In this document: in pieces, positions 43,443-51,938 of the stretch
How the letters are laid out: each line of letters begins with the position of its first letter
How positions within the stretch are numbered: the first letter of the stretch is position 1
Origin: Firmicutes bacterium UBA6113
Lineage (GTDB): Bacteria > Bacillota > Clostridia > Tissierellales > Sedimentibacteraceae
Assembly: GCA_002422545.1 (NCBI GenBank)
Contig: DIWF01000023.1
Location: 1 to 64,000, forward strand
DNA: 64,000 nt
Direction: 5' to 3'
Notes under the pieces: generated by a model
What the model saw: the letters and a program-made list of their open reading frames with translations, nothing else
Told to the model about the DNA's origin: nothing
Databases searched by the model: none
Position numbers and translations under genes: made by a program

Positions 43443-44843
43443 TTAGTTCCTCCTACTTTTTGCTTTTGTAATATAATTTAAAGTATCACTGACCAAATCA
43501 TCAAGCATGATTTCTTCGTAACTGCGCATATATGTCACAAGTCTTTCAAATGCCGGAACGACTAGTCTTTTTGGAATGATACGCATTCCCTTTTGAATTC
43601 CAAGAACAGGCATAATCATGCCTGCATTGCAGTCTGCATCGATTCCACACATTGTTACAATGTTAAGTGTTTTATCGAAATCACCATCGCCATACATGAG
43701 AGCGATTATTTCACAGCACGCATTTGGATAAGAGTGAATCCAGTTATATTTTATGTATTTTTCCTGGCAGTCCTTAAGTGCATCATGCCAGTCGCTGTGT
43801 TTTTGGCAGCTATCGTAAGCAAATTTTACAACAGAATAATATTCGCTGTCTTTCGGTATGGACGAAATGGCAGCCTTCACTATTTCCTTCACATCACTCA
43901 TGACAAAAGATAACGATGCCATAACTGCATTGAAAACCTCACCAAGTATTCCGTTGTTAATGTGGGATACTTCTCCGTCAGTCCAGGCAAGTTTTGCAGC
44001 AAGCCTTGGATTTCCCGGTGCAACCATTCCGCAAATAGCTCCTCTCATCTGAGCACCTATCCATTCATTGAACGGGTTGTTGAAGCTAGCGCTTTCTGGA
44101 GGCATAAATCCTGCTCTTATGTTTCGTAAAGCAATTTCTTCAGCCGACCATCCGCATGGTATGAGCCCAATCCAAGAAAGAGCAATATCTTTGCTTGTTA
44201 CATCATAGCCCTGTTCCTTGAAAGCATCAAGAAATGCTAATTCAAATGTTATGTCGTCATTGTAAGTGTTTGGTTCTCTTATGTAATCCTTCACGTCTCC
44301 GAATGCTTTATAAAGGTTTTCAGATGTGTATCCTTCAACCATGGTTCCCATGGCAGCCCCTATGAGTTGGGACATCCATGCAGCCCTGATGCTGTCTTTA
44401 AACGTTTCACTATTAATATCAACCTCAACTTCATCTTTGAATTCTACAGATTTTTCATATTCTTCGAAGGTGTTGTAAAATTTATATTGCCAGTAAGGAG
44501 ACTCTTCATCCTTCTTGGCATTCATGAATTCATTTTTTATTTCTGCTGAAATTTTCTGCAGTCGTACCTTGTCGCCATCAGCATGAGCTTTCATTCCTTC
44601 TTCCAAAAGTCCATATGCCCTGTCAACTTTATATCCCCTGTTTTCCAACGCTTGTATGGATGCTACCATTATTTTTTCAGGAGCTCCCGAACCAGGAACA
44701 TTGCTTGACCAATCAAGGCTCAACAGGCTGTCATAGAAATTTGAAACTTCCTTCAACGCGCTCCAGCCTTGCTCTTCAGAACTTAATACCGAAGGCTTTG
44801 CGTTGGAATATATATCGTACGCTAATTCCCAAGCTTTCTTCAT
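43443..44843 (-). CDS. ADP-ribosylglycohydrolase-family protein
   Basis: 466 residues from the ATG at 44843 (AAAGGAAA 6 bases upstream), 26 bases after the deoD stop. The first ~125 residues are a helical extension. The ADP-ribosyl-GH fold follows: RAAWMSQLIGAAMGTMVEGY, NDDITFELAFLDAF with the first metal aspartates, and GIDADCNAGMIMPVLG with the second. The family removes ADP-ribose from proteins or small molecules, or acts on related N-glycosides. Its place inside a nucleoside operon suggests it cleaves a nucleoside or ADP-ribose-like substrate instead of regulating a protein. Confidence 0.8.
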   Translation of the reverse strand: MKKAWELAYDIYSNAKPSVLSSEEQGWSALKEVSNFYDSLLSLDWSSNVPGSGAPEKIMVASIQALENRGYKVDRAYGLLEEGMKAHADGDKVRLQKISAEIKNEFMNAKKDEESPYWQYKFYNTFEEYEKSVEFKDEVEVDINSETFKDSIRAAWMSQLIGAAMGTMVEGYTSENLYKAFGDVKDYIREPNTYNDDITFELAFLDAFKEQGYDVTSKDIALSWIGLIPCGWSAEEIALRNIRAGFMPPESASFNNPFNEWIGAQMRGAICGMVAPGNPRLAAKLAWTDGEVSHINNGILGEVFNAVMASLSFVMSDVKEIVKAAISSIPKDSEYYSVVKFAYDSCQKHSDWHDALKDCQEKYIKYNWIHSYPNACCEIIALMYGDGDFDKTLNIVTMCGIDADCNAGMIMPVLGIQKGMRIIPKRLVVPAFERLVTYMRSYEEIMLDDLVSDTLNYITKAKSRRN

Positions 44844-44868
44844 ACAATTTCCTTTCTGATAAAGTTTG

Positions 44869-45570
44869 TTATGCCAGTTCCAAGGCAATTTTCATCATGT
44901 CCTTGAATCCTTTTTCTCTTTGTTCAGCTGTAGTTTCTGATTGTCTTGCTATTGAGTCTGAAACTGTAAGTATTGTCAATGCATTAACTCCAGCTCTGTT
45001 TGCGTTGCAGTACAATGCATATGTTTCCATTTCAGCAGCAATGCAGCCCATTTTAGCCCATCTCTTCCATGATTCAGGTTCATCATGGTAGAATATGTCT
45101 GAAGTAACTATGTTTCCTACAGTTGCCTGTATGTTGTTTTCATCTGCAACTCTTTTTGCTTTTGACAGCAAATCCCATGATGCAGTAGCTGAATAAGTTC
45201 CCGGTAAATTGTACTGAGATGCGTAATTTGAATCAGTGCTTGCTCCAATTGCAAGAACTATGTCAAACAGCTCCAGATTAGGATCATATGATCCACATGA
45301 ACCAATTCTTATTAAATTTTTAACACCATACATGTGTATAAGTTCATAAGAATAAATACCTATTGACGGACAACCCATTCCTGTGCCCATTACAGACACT
45401 TTTTTTCCGTTGTAGGTTCCTGTATATCCAAACATGTTTCTTACTGCATTGAATTGTTCAACATCGCTTAAAAAATTCTCAGCGATAAATTTTGCTCTTA
45501 AAGGGTCTCCTGGCAAAAGCACTGTTTCAGCTATTTGACCTTGGACAGCATTATTGTGAGGTGTAGACAT
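44869..45570 (-). CDS. deoD: Purine-nucleoside phosphorylase, DeoD type
   Basis: 233 residues, normal for the hexameric DeoD family. Visible are VLLPGDPLRAKFIAENFL, FNAVRNMFGYTGTYNGK, MGTGMGCPSIGIYSYEL (phosphate and ribose binding), and near the end EMETYALYCNA with VSDSI, which carries the purine-binding Asp. It converts purine nucleosides and phosphate to base and ribose-1-phosphate. It is the first gene of the nucleoside operon, with an AAAAGGAG site. Confidence 0.94.
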   Translation of the reverse strand: MSTPHNNAVQGQIAETVLLPGDPLRAKFIAENFLSDVEQFNAVRNMFGYTGTYNGKKVSVMGTGMGCPSIGIYSYELIHMYGVKNLIRIGSCGSYDPNLELFDIVLAIGASTDSNYASQYNLPGTYSATASWDLLSKAKRVADENNIQATVGNIVTSDIFYHDEPESWKRWAKMGCIAAEMETYALYCNANRAGVNALTILTVSDSIARQSETTAEQREKGFKDMMKIALELA

Positions 45571-45649
45571 TTTATTCTCCTTTTGCGTATGTATTTTATC
45601 ATTAAAATAAATTATAAATATGCTTGCTTCCCATGCATATGCACTATAA

Positions 45650-45678
45650 ATAGTACTTCTTTAAAGTATTTTTGTCAA
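45650..45678 (-). promoter_or_regulatory. Promoter of the nucleoside operon
   Basis: Minus-strand TTGACA (45678-45673) and TACTAT (45655-45650) are 17 bases apart, and deoD starts about 80 bases downstream. The leader contains a TGCATATGCA palindrome but no recognisable purine-riboswitch core. Confidence 0.65.
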
Positions 45679-45686
45679 TACTGAGC

Positions 45687-46823
45687 TTATTTTCTTTTGA
45701 TTGTTGTATTGTTTCTTTCTTTGTTTTTGCCGCTGTATGATTGTCTGCTTCCATCATTGTTTTTGAAGTTGCTGCTCATACCGTTCTTGTTGTCAGTGCT
45801 TTTAAGACCGGAGTTTCTGCCATCATTGCTCTTATAGCTGGAGTTTCTGCCGTCATTGCCCTTATAGCCGGAGTTTCTGCTTTCATTGCTCCTGCTTCGT
45901 CCGTTGTTCCTGTCGTTGTTTCTTTCGCTGCTTCTTTGGTATGCCTTTGGTCCCTGATTTTTGTTTTCAAAGACAGCCTTTTTTTCTGCAAGGCGTATGC
46001 CTTCCCTTGTGATATCTATTATTCCTTTTTTCATGAGCCTTCCTATTGCTTTTTTAAATGAACCCTTGCTCATGTTCAGTGCCTCATAGATTGCTTCAGG
46101 GCTGCTTTCGTCATTGAGCTTTAACTGGCCCTTGTTTTTCATCAATATGCTTAATACCTTTTCGCCGTCCTTGTCAATTTGAAGTCTAGGGGCATCCTTC
46201 AAGCTCAGGTCAAGCTTGCCGTCTTCCTTAACGTTGCTCACCCGTAACTCTACTTCATCTCCCGGTCTCATGGGTTTTAATATTTCGCCTTCATGTATGA
46301 GTCCAAGATATTTTCCGTCAACAGCAACCATTGCACCAAGTCCTCTCTTGAGGCTGAACACAGTTCCTTTCACCATGTCGTTCACCTTGTAAGGCGAATC
46401 GGTTCTCAGTACTTTGAACAGGTTCATAGTTGCACAAAGTCTGTCCGACTTGTCAATATATAGCCCTACCAGGTATTCACCGTTAAGCTTTATGTCTCCC
46501 ACCTGTTCCTTGAACGGAAGGAACAAGTCCTTTTCAAGCCCCCAATTCATGAATGCTCCTATTCTTGACATTTCTGCAACCTTCAGATATACAATTTCAC
46601 CCATCACAATTTTTGGTCTCTTTGTAGTTGCTATTTTTCTGTCGCTTGAATCCCTGTACACAAATACAGTTATTTTATCTCCTGCTTGTGCTTCTTCCGG
46701 CACCTGTTTTTGCGGCAGCAGTATTTTGTCCTCTCCTCTAACGTCGTCCTGGCTTACCAGGTATACTCCGAATTCAACTTTTTTAGCTATTACTAGCTCT
46801 TGCATTTCTCCTAATTTTATCAT
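45687..46823 (-). CDS. cvfB: CvfB/YitL-type S1 RNA-binding protein with repetitive tail
   Basis: 378 residues. Three S1-like domains (about 1-65, 70-140 and 150-205, for example KGTVFSLKRGLGAMVAVDGKY) are followed by a winged helix (GSFKKAIGRLMKKGIIDI). This is the arrangement of CvfB, an RNA-binding regulator of virulence and metabolism genes in Firmicutes. Residues ~290-378 are an added Asn/Ser/Arg/Gly-rich tail with about three 10-residue repeats (NDGRNSGYKG type). Such tails often promote RNA binding or disorder. Most CvfB proteins end near residue 290. Confidence 0.85.
   Translation of the reverse strand: MIKLGEMQELVIAKKVEFGVYLVSQDDVRGEDKILLPQKQVPEEAQAGDKITVFVYRDSSDRKIATTKRPKIVMGEIVYLKVAEMSRIGAFMNWGLEKDLFLPFKEQVGDIKLNGEYLVGLYIDKSDRLCATMNLFKVLRTDSPYKVNDMVKGTVFSLKRGLGAMVAVDGKYLGLIHEGEILKPMRPGDEVELRVSNVKEDGKLDLSLKDAPRLQIDKDGEKVLSILMKNKGQLKLNDESSPEAIYEALNMSKGSFKKAIGRLMKKGIIDITREGIRLAEKKAVFENKNQGPKAYQRSSERNNDRNNGRSRSNESRNSGYKGNDGRNSSYKSNDGRNSGLKSTDNKNGMSSNFKNNDGSRQSYSGKNKERNNTTIKRK
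45805..45905. repeat. 30-base tandem repeat inside cvfB
   Basis: About three copies of CTGGAGTTTCTGCCGTCATT plus a ten-base continuation, in phase with codons, encode the NDGRNS repeats of the CvfB tail. The copies differ at few positions, so copy number may change by slippage. Confidence 0.75.
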
Positions 46824-46880
46824 ATTTTCTCCTTGTTTTCGTTTTTTATGGTCGCTTGCTGGTAGGGCATCCCCTTAGTA

Positions 46881-48164
46881 TTACTGACGACCCAGAAGTC
46901 TGAACATATTTTTCTTGTATGATTCAACTCCGGGCTGCGTAAACGGGTCTATACCATTAGTATACCCACTTATTCCACAGGTCATCATGAAAAAGTAAAA
47001 AAGCTTTCCCAGATAAAACTCATTCATGGCAGGAATTCTTATTATAATTCCCGGAACATCACCTTCAGAGTGAGCCATGAATGTTCCTTCAAATGCCTTT
47101 TGGTTTATGTAATTTAATTTTCTGCCTGCTATGTAGTTTAATTTATCAAAATCATTCCTGTCGTAGGGAACTTCCATGTCATCTCCGGCATTTTCAACAG
47201 AAATTGTTGTTTCAAAAATTATCTTTCTGCCATCCTGAACAAATTGGCCCATGGAGTGCAGATCCGTAGTGAAATTAAGACTTGCCGGAAATATTCCCTT
47301 TCCGTCCTTTCCTTCACTTTCTCCAAACAGCTGCTTCCACCATTCTGCTATGGATATGCAGCATGGCTCATAGTTTACAAGAACCTCAATTTCTTTTCCT
47401 CTTCTGCTGAGTATATTTCTTGCAGCTGCATAAAGACAGCATATGTTGTCATCGAAATTTCTTCTGGTGTATTCATCTTTTCCAGATTTAAGACCTCTGA
47501 TGAATTCATCCGTGTCTATTCCGGCTGCAGCCATTGGAAGAAGCCCTACTGGTGTGATGACAGAATATCTTCCACCAACGTCATCAGGAATCACAAATGT
47601 TTTATAGCCGTTAAGATCAGCCATTGTCTTCAATGCGCCCTTACTTTTGTCAGTCACTGCAAAAATACGGTTTTTTGCTTCATCTTTGTATTTTTCTTCC
47701 ATCAAATTTCTTATTATTCTGAATGACAGTGCTGTTTCAAGTGTTGTTCCTGATTTAGAAATTACAATTACGCAAACTTCCTTATTTTTAATTACTTCTA
47801 TTAACCTTTTCAAGTATGCTCCGCTAAGGTTCTGTCCGGCATAATAAACTAAAGGACTTTTAAGCTCGTTGTGAAAATCACCTCTCACAGCTTCGATAGC
47901 AGCCTTTGCTCCCAGATAAGACCCTCCTATTCCAAGAATTATAAAAGCGCTGCAGTTTTTATTTATGAACTTTCCGCATTCCTTAATCTTTTCATATTCT
48001 TCTTTATCTAATGTTTCCATGAAGTCAATCCAGCCTGTCATTTCGCTGCTAATGCCTTTTTTGTCAAGAAGTGTTTCCTGGGCTTTCATTATTTCCGGTT
48101 CAATATTTTTCATCTCTTCCAAAGCAACAAAGCTTCCGTTCAAATCAAGAATAATATCTTCCAT
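46881..48164 (-). CDS. pgi: Glucose-6-phosphate isomerase
   Basis: 427 residues from the ATG at 48164 (GGAGG 5 bases upstream), the compact form typical of Firmicutes and Thermotoga. The motifs VISKSGTTLETALSFR (phosphate binding), GGRYSVITPVGLLPMAA (PGI signature 1) and GIDPFTQPGVESYKK (signature 2, with the catalytic Lys) are all present. It interconverts glucose-6-phosphate and fructose-6-phosphate. It is 16 bases downstream of the PAS-phosphatase gene, probably co-transcribed. Confidence 0.95.
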   Translation of the reverse strand: MEDIILDLNGSFVALEEMKNIEPEIMKAQETLLDKKGISSEMTGWIDFMETLDKEEYEKIKECGKFINKNCSAFIILGIGGSYLGAKAAIEAVRGDFHNELKSPLVYYAGQNLSGAYLKRLIEVIKNKEVCVIVISKSGTTLETALSFRIIRNLMEEKYKDEAKNRIFAVTDKSKGALKTMADLNGYKTFVIPDDVGGRYSVITPVGLLPMAAAGIDTDEFIRGLKSGKDEYTRRNFDDNICCLYAAARNILSRRGKEIEVLVNYEPCCISIAEWWKQLFGESEGKDGKGIFPASLNFTTDLHSMGQFVQDGRKIIFETTISVENAGDDMEVPYDRNDFDKLNYIAGRKLNYINQKAFEGTFMAHSEGDVPGIIIRIPAMNEFYLGKLFYFFMMTCGISGYTNGIDPFTQPGVESYKKNMFRLLGRQ

Positions 48165-48179
48165 TCCAACCTCCAAAAA

Positions 48180-49268
48180 TCAAATAATTTCTGCCATCAA
48201 TACAGCATAGTCGTCCTTGTGATCCTTGCAGTAATCATCAAGAGATGATTTTATGTTTTCCAGAATATTTCCATCGTTCTTTATAATGTTTATTATTCTT
48301 TCAACTCCATATTGCACGCCTTCTTCATTAGCTGCCTCAGTAATGCCGTCCGTGTAAAAGAAAATCCTGTCGCCAACATGAAGATTTAAAGTATTCACAT
48401 CATACTGCACGTTATCGAATATATTTGCAATAGGATAACCTTTGGCCATGAGTTTTGCAACACATCCATCCTTTCCCATTAAAATGGGTTCTGAATTGTG
48501 CCCTGCGTTAACATATTGGAATTTGCATGTTTTTTTATTATATATTCCGAAGAATACCGAAAAATATTTGTCATAATCCAGATTCAATGAAAGAAATGTT
48601 TTGTGCAGCTCCTTCATTATACTGTTTATGCAGGTGTGTCCCTTGGCTATTGCTCTTAATGACTGCCTTACAAAGACAGTGAGAAGAGATGCCGTAACAC
48701 CGTGACCAACAACATCGCATATGTATATTCCCGTATTATCATCGTCGATTTTAAATACATCAAAAAAATCGCCGCTTAAAACTTCTGAAGATTCGTACAA
48801 ATAATCAATATTCACTCCGTTGTACATTCCCTTGGGAGGCAGCATGCGCATCTGCATGTTTTTGGCAAAATTTATGTCATCGCTCATTTTTTTGTTTTTT
48901 TCGCTTATTTTTTCTGTAAGCTTTATTTCTGTGGTTATGTCCCTGAAAACTTCCACGGAGCCCATTATTTCTCCTTCTTCATCAATAAGCGGAGAAGAAA
49001 CAACCGTGTATGTGTTGTCTCCTATGGTTGACTGTTTTTTCATTATTGAACCGTGTTCCATGGTGATGCTTGATATGCAGTAATCACACTTATTCTTCTG
49101 GCAGAAAACATCGTAACATCTTTTTCCTACGATTTCGTCGCCCAGATCTTCCTTCATTTTCTTGTTGGCATACATGACCATGTTGTTCTTGTCAACTACT
49201 CTGACCCAGTCTATCATTCCGTCAATTATAACAAGCTGATTTTCGTTTATTTTTATATTTTCTGCCAT
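48180..49268 (-). CDS. PAS-domain PP2C-type phosphatase (RsbU/SpoIIE-like)
   Basis: 362 residues. A PAS domain (about 10-120) has CYDVFCQKNKCDYC, a Cys cluster that may bind a metal or sense redox. A short coiled coil (125-150) leads to a SpoIIE-type Ser/Thr phosphatase (155-362) with LSGDFFDVFKIDDDNTGIYI, CDVVGHGVTASLL and FFYTDGITEA as the metal-binding motifs. It should dephosphorylate an anti-anti-sigma factor or similar partner in response to the PAS signal; no partner gene is nearby. It occupies the place after yvcK where whiA is usually found. Confidence 0.85.
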   Translation of the reverse strand: MAENIKINENQLVIIDGMIDWVRVVDKNNMVMYANKKMKEDLGDEIVGKRCYDVFCQKNKCDYCISSITMEHGSIMKKQSTIGDNTYTVVSSPLIDEEGEIMGSVEVFRDITTEIKLTEKISEKNKKMSDDINFAKNMQMRMLPPKGMYNGVNIDYLYESSEVLSGDFFDVFKIDDDNTGIYICDVVGHGVTASLLTVFVRQSLRAIAKGHTCINSIMKELHKTFLSLNLDYDKYFSVFFGIYNKKTCKFQYVNAGHNSEPILMGKDGCVAKLMAKGYPIANIFDNVQYDVNTLNLHVGDRIFFYTDGITEAANEEGVQYGVERIINIIKNDGNILENIKSSLDDYCKDHKDDYAVLMAEII

Positions 49269-49284
49269 AGGACCACATCCTTGA

Positions 49285-50253
49285 TTATTTATTTTTTTCC
49301 GAAATGTAATTAAACAACAATTGTCCGATTTTTTCCGAGTTGTGTCTTATATAATTTTTCTTTATTTCAGTAAAATCACTGCTTATTACCTTTATGTTCA
49401 TTTCTTCAAGTTTTTTAATCTGCTCATCGTCCACAAGAACCTGCTTTGCTCCTTTGAACTTATAGTTTTGTATCTGGCTTTCTGAAATAAGTTCATCGTT
49501 TGCAATCACATAGTCGATAAGATACCTGCTGCTGTGTTTGATTATTGCATTCACATGATCATATACGTTGTAATTGTCTGTTTCTCCAGGCTGAGTCATT
49601 AGATTGCATATGTAAAAAACCTTAGCTTTTGATTCAACTATGGCTTCAGTTATATTATTGACCAAAATGTTTGGTATGACGCTTGTGTAAAGGCTTCCCG
49701 GTCCAAGAAGCACAATGTCTGCTTCCTTGATGTCTTTAAGCGTTTCTTCCAAAGGTGCGCATATTTCAGGTACAAGAGATACCCTGTCAATTTTGCAGTT
49801 TGATTTATTCACATAATCAGGTATATCCTTTTCTCCCAGTATGCATTCCCCGTTGTCAAGATGTGCCTTAAGCTGCGCATCCTGCAGCGTCATAGGAAGA
49901 ACTTTTCCTGAAAGCCTGAATATGCTTCCTATTTCTTTAAGAGCATGCTCGTAGTCTCCAAAAATTTCATACATTGCTGCAATTAAAAGATTTCCGAAAC
50001 TCTGCCCTTTTAAATATCCGTCGTTGAACCTGTGCTGCATGAGGCTTACCATTATGGGCTCTATATCAGAAAGTGCTATGATGCAGTTTCTCATATCACC
50101 GGGCGGCAGCATTCCAAGGTCTTCACGGAGCACTCCGGAGCCTCCTCCGTTGTCAGCCACCGTTACAATTGCAGATATGTCTCTTGTATATTTTTTAAGT
50201 CCTCTGAGCAATATGGAAAGGCCTGTTCCGCCTCCGAATACCACTATCTTCAT
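49285..50253 (-). CDS. yvcK: YvcK/CofD-like protein (gluconeogenesis factor)
   Basis: 322 residues. It starts MKIVVFGGGTGLSILLRGLK, then TVADNGGGSGVLREDLGMLPPGD, and later LGPGSLYTSVIPNILV. These are the nucleotide-sugar-binding signatures of the YvcK family, needed for growth on gluconeogenic carbon and for cell shape through peptidoglycan precursor control. It follows rapZ by 11 bases in the conserved murB-PHP-rapZ-yvcK order. Confidence 0.93.
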   Translation of the reverse strand: MKIVVFGGGTGLSILLRGLKKYTRDISAIVTVADNGGGSGVLREDLGMLPPGDMRNCIIALSDIEPIMVSLMQHRFNDGYLKGQSFGNLLIAAMYEIFGDYEHALKEIGSIFRLSGKVLPMTLQDAQLKAHLDNGECILGEKDIPDYVNKSNCKIDRVSLVPEICAPLEETLKDIKEADIVLLGPGSLYTSVIPNILVNNITEAIVESKAKVFYICNLMTQPGETDNYNVYDHVNAIIKHSSRYLIDYVIANDELISESQIQNYKFKGAKQVLVDDEQIKKLEEMNIKVISSDFTEIKKNYIRHNSEKIGQLLFNYISEKNK

Positions 50254-50264
50254 AAATACCCCTC

Positions 50265-51119
50265 TTATTTTTCAACATCCCTGTGATTTAAAAGCACCCT
50301 GTAGTTTTCATTGCTGAGTATTGAAGCAATGTGATTTGAAATTGTAACAGAGCGGTGCTTGCCCCCGGTACATCCTATGGAAATAACAAGATTGGATTTT
50401 CCTTCCTTGATGTAGTGAGGCAAAAGAAAAAAGAGCATGTCTTTTAATTTTTCGATAAATGTTGATGTAGTATCAAATCCCATGACATAATCCTGAACAT
50501 TCTTGTCGTTTCCCGTAAAAGATTTAAGCTCCTCTATGTAAAACGGATTAGGCAGGAATCTCACATCAAAAACCAAATCCGAATCTTGCGGCAGTCCATA
50601 CTTGTATCCGAAGGACATGACCGTAATGTTTATGTTGTATGAAATATTGCCCTGCACGAAAATATTTAAAAGTTCTTCTTTAAGCCGTCCCATTTTCATG
50701 CTGGTTGTATCAATGATGTAATCTGATCTTTTTTTAACCTCTTCAAGGCTCAGTCTTTCTTCATGAATTCCGTCCACTATTGTTCCCGTTGAACTTAACG
50801 GGTGAGGACGTCTTTGTTCCTTGTATCTTTTAACCAGTTCTTCATCTGAAGCGTCAAGGAACAGTATGCGGTACTTTATTCCCTTGTTTTTCAGTTCATC
50901 AAGGCTGTTGAACAGATCCTTGAAAAAGATGCCTCCCCTTATGTCTGCAACCACAGCAACCTTGTTTACGTCCTTTGAAGAACTTGAACAAAGTTCTGCA
51001 AAATTTGGAAGCAGTGCCGGGGGCAAGTTATCCATACAGTAATAATTAATGTCTTCCATTATTTTAATTGCCTGGCTCTTTCCGGCGCCTGACATTCCCG
51101 TTATTATTACAAACTCCAT
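50265..51119 (-). CDS. rapZ: RapZ/YvcJ P-loop nucleotide-binding protein
   Basis: 284 residues. Walker A is ITGMSGAGKSQAIKIMED, followed by YCMDNLPPALLP, RRPHPLSSTG (Walker B area) and the C-terminal SFGYKYGLPQDSDLVFDVRF and IGCTGGKHRSV. In E. coli RapZ controls glucosamine-6-phosphate synthase through a small RNA; in Firmicutes YvcJ has a less defined role near cell-wall metabolism. It lies 14 bases after the PHP gene. Confidence 0.93.
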   Translation of the reverse strand: MEFVIITGMSGAGKSQAIKIMEDINYYCMDNLPPALLPNFAELCSSSSKDVNKVAVVADIRGGIFFKDLFNSLDELKNKGIKYRILFLDASDEELVKRYKEQRRPHPLSSTGTIVDGIHEERLSLEEVKKRSDYIIDTTSMKMGRLKEELLNIFVQGNISYNINITVMSFGYKYGLPQDSDLVFDVRFLPNPFYIEELKSFTGNDKNVQDYVMGFDTTSTFIEKLKDMLFFLLPHYIKEGKSNLVISIGCTGGKHRSVTISNHIASILSNENYRVLLNHRDVEK

Positions 51120-51133
51120 CTCATTACCTTTTT

Positions 51134-51871
51134 CTACACCAGATTTATGATTCTTTTCAAATCGAGATTTGCTTTTTTGGCTTCCTTCAGCGCTTCCTCG
51201 AAGCTCCCTACTCTTTCTTTAACATGGGCATCTGAATTTATTGCAAATTTAACGTTGTACTTTGAAGCAATTTTTATTTCCTCTGCGTTCAAATGTCCGT
51301 GGCTGTTGTTTATTTCAAGAATTACTCCCTTTTTTTCTGCCATGGCTGCAATTTTGTCAATGTCAAGCGGTATTTTGTCACCAGGATGGGTCAAAATATC
51401 AATTTTATATTTGTCCATAGCTTTGAGAAATGCTTCTGTATTTTTTTGAATCATTTTTTCTCTTAAGGATTTGTTGTTTTTCCCCAACTTGTTCATTACA
51501 ATGAAATTCCACAAATCCCCCGGAGTCGTGAACAATGCACCTAAATGGAAACCGCAAAGAATAATGTCGCACTGCTTTAAAACCTCACTGGTTATGTCCG
51601 TATGTCCTTCATAGTCAAGCACATTTGCTTCAACACCGTAAAGTATTTTAAGCTGCGGATACTTTAAACGCATTTTCTCAACTATTGATTTGGCTTCTGC
51701 CATCCTGTGCTCCTGCACTCCAAACATGTAATGTTTGGGGCCGTGATCTGTTATGGCTATTTCTTCAAGTCCCTTTCTCACAGCTTCCTCAGCAATTTCC
51801 TCAATTGTTGATTTGCCGTGATTTCGCCTTGAATATGTTGAATGCATGTGATAATCAGCTCTTAATTTCAT
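51134..51871 (-). CDS. PHP-domain phosphoesterase
   Basis: 245 residues. The metal-binding PHP motifs are DYHMHSTYSRRNHG (first His pair), ITDHGPKHY (Asp-His), YGVEANVL, DILTHPGD and a final INSDAHVKER. It is in the size range of YcdX-like phosphatases and histidinol-phosphatase-like proteins. The substrate is unknown, but it regularly stands between murB and rapZ in Clostridia. GGAGG is 5 bases from the ATG. Confidence 0.88.
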   Translation of the reverse strand: MKLRADYHMHSTYSRRNHGKSTIEEIAEEAVRKGLEEIAITDHGPKHYMFGVQEHRMAEAKSIVEKMRLKYPQLKILYGVEANVLDYEGHTDITSEVLKQCDIILCGFHLGALFTTPGDLWNFIVMNKLGKNNKSLREKMIQKNTEAFLKAMDKYKIDILTHPGDKIPLDIDKIAAMAEKKGVILEINNSHGHLNAEEIKIASKYNVKFAINSDAHVKERVGSFEEALKEAKKANLDLKRIINLV

Positions 51872-51884
51872 AAACCCTCCAAAA

Positions 51885-51938
51885 TTTTAATTAAGAATTA
51901 GAATTAATTCTTCATTCTTCACTCTTAATTCTTCATTT
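51885..51938. repeat. AT-rich heptamer-type intergenic repeat (copy 3)
   Basis: TTAATTAAGAATTAG and TTCATTCTTCACTCTTAATT fill the gap between the PHP gene and murB. It matches the stretches at 32,604 and 38,515. Confidence 0.6.

Noticed and set aside
45571..45686. Purine riboswitch upstream of deoD
   Set aside because: The leader is only about 75 bases and shows no conserved three-way-junction loops; a plain promoter fits.
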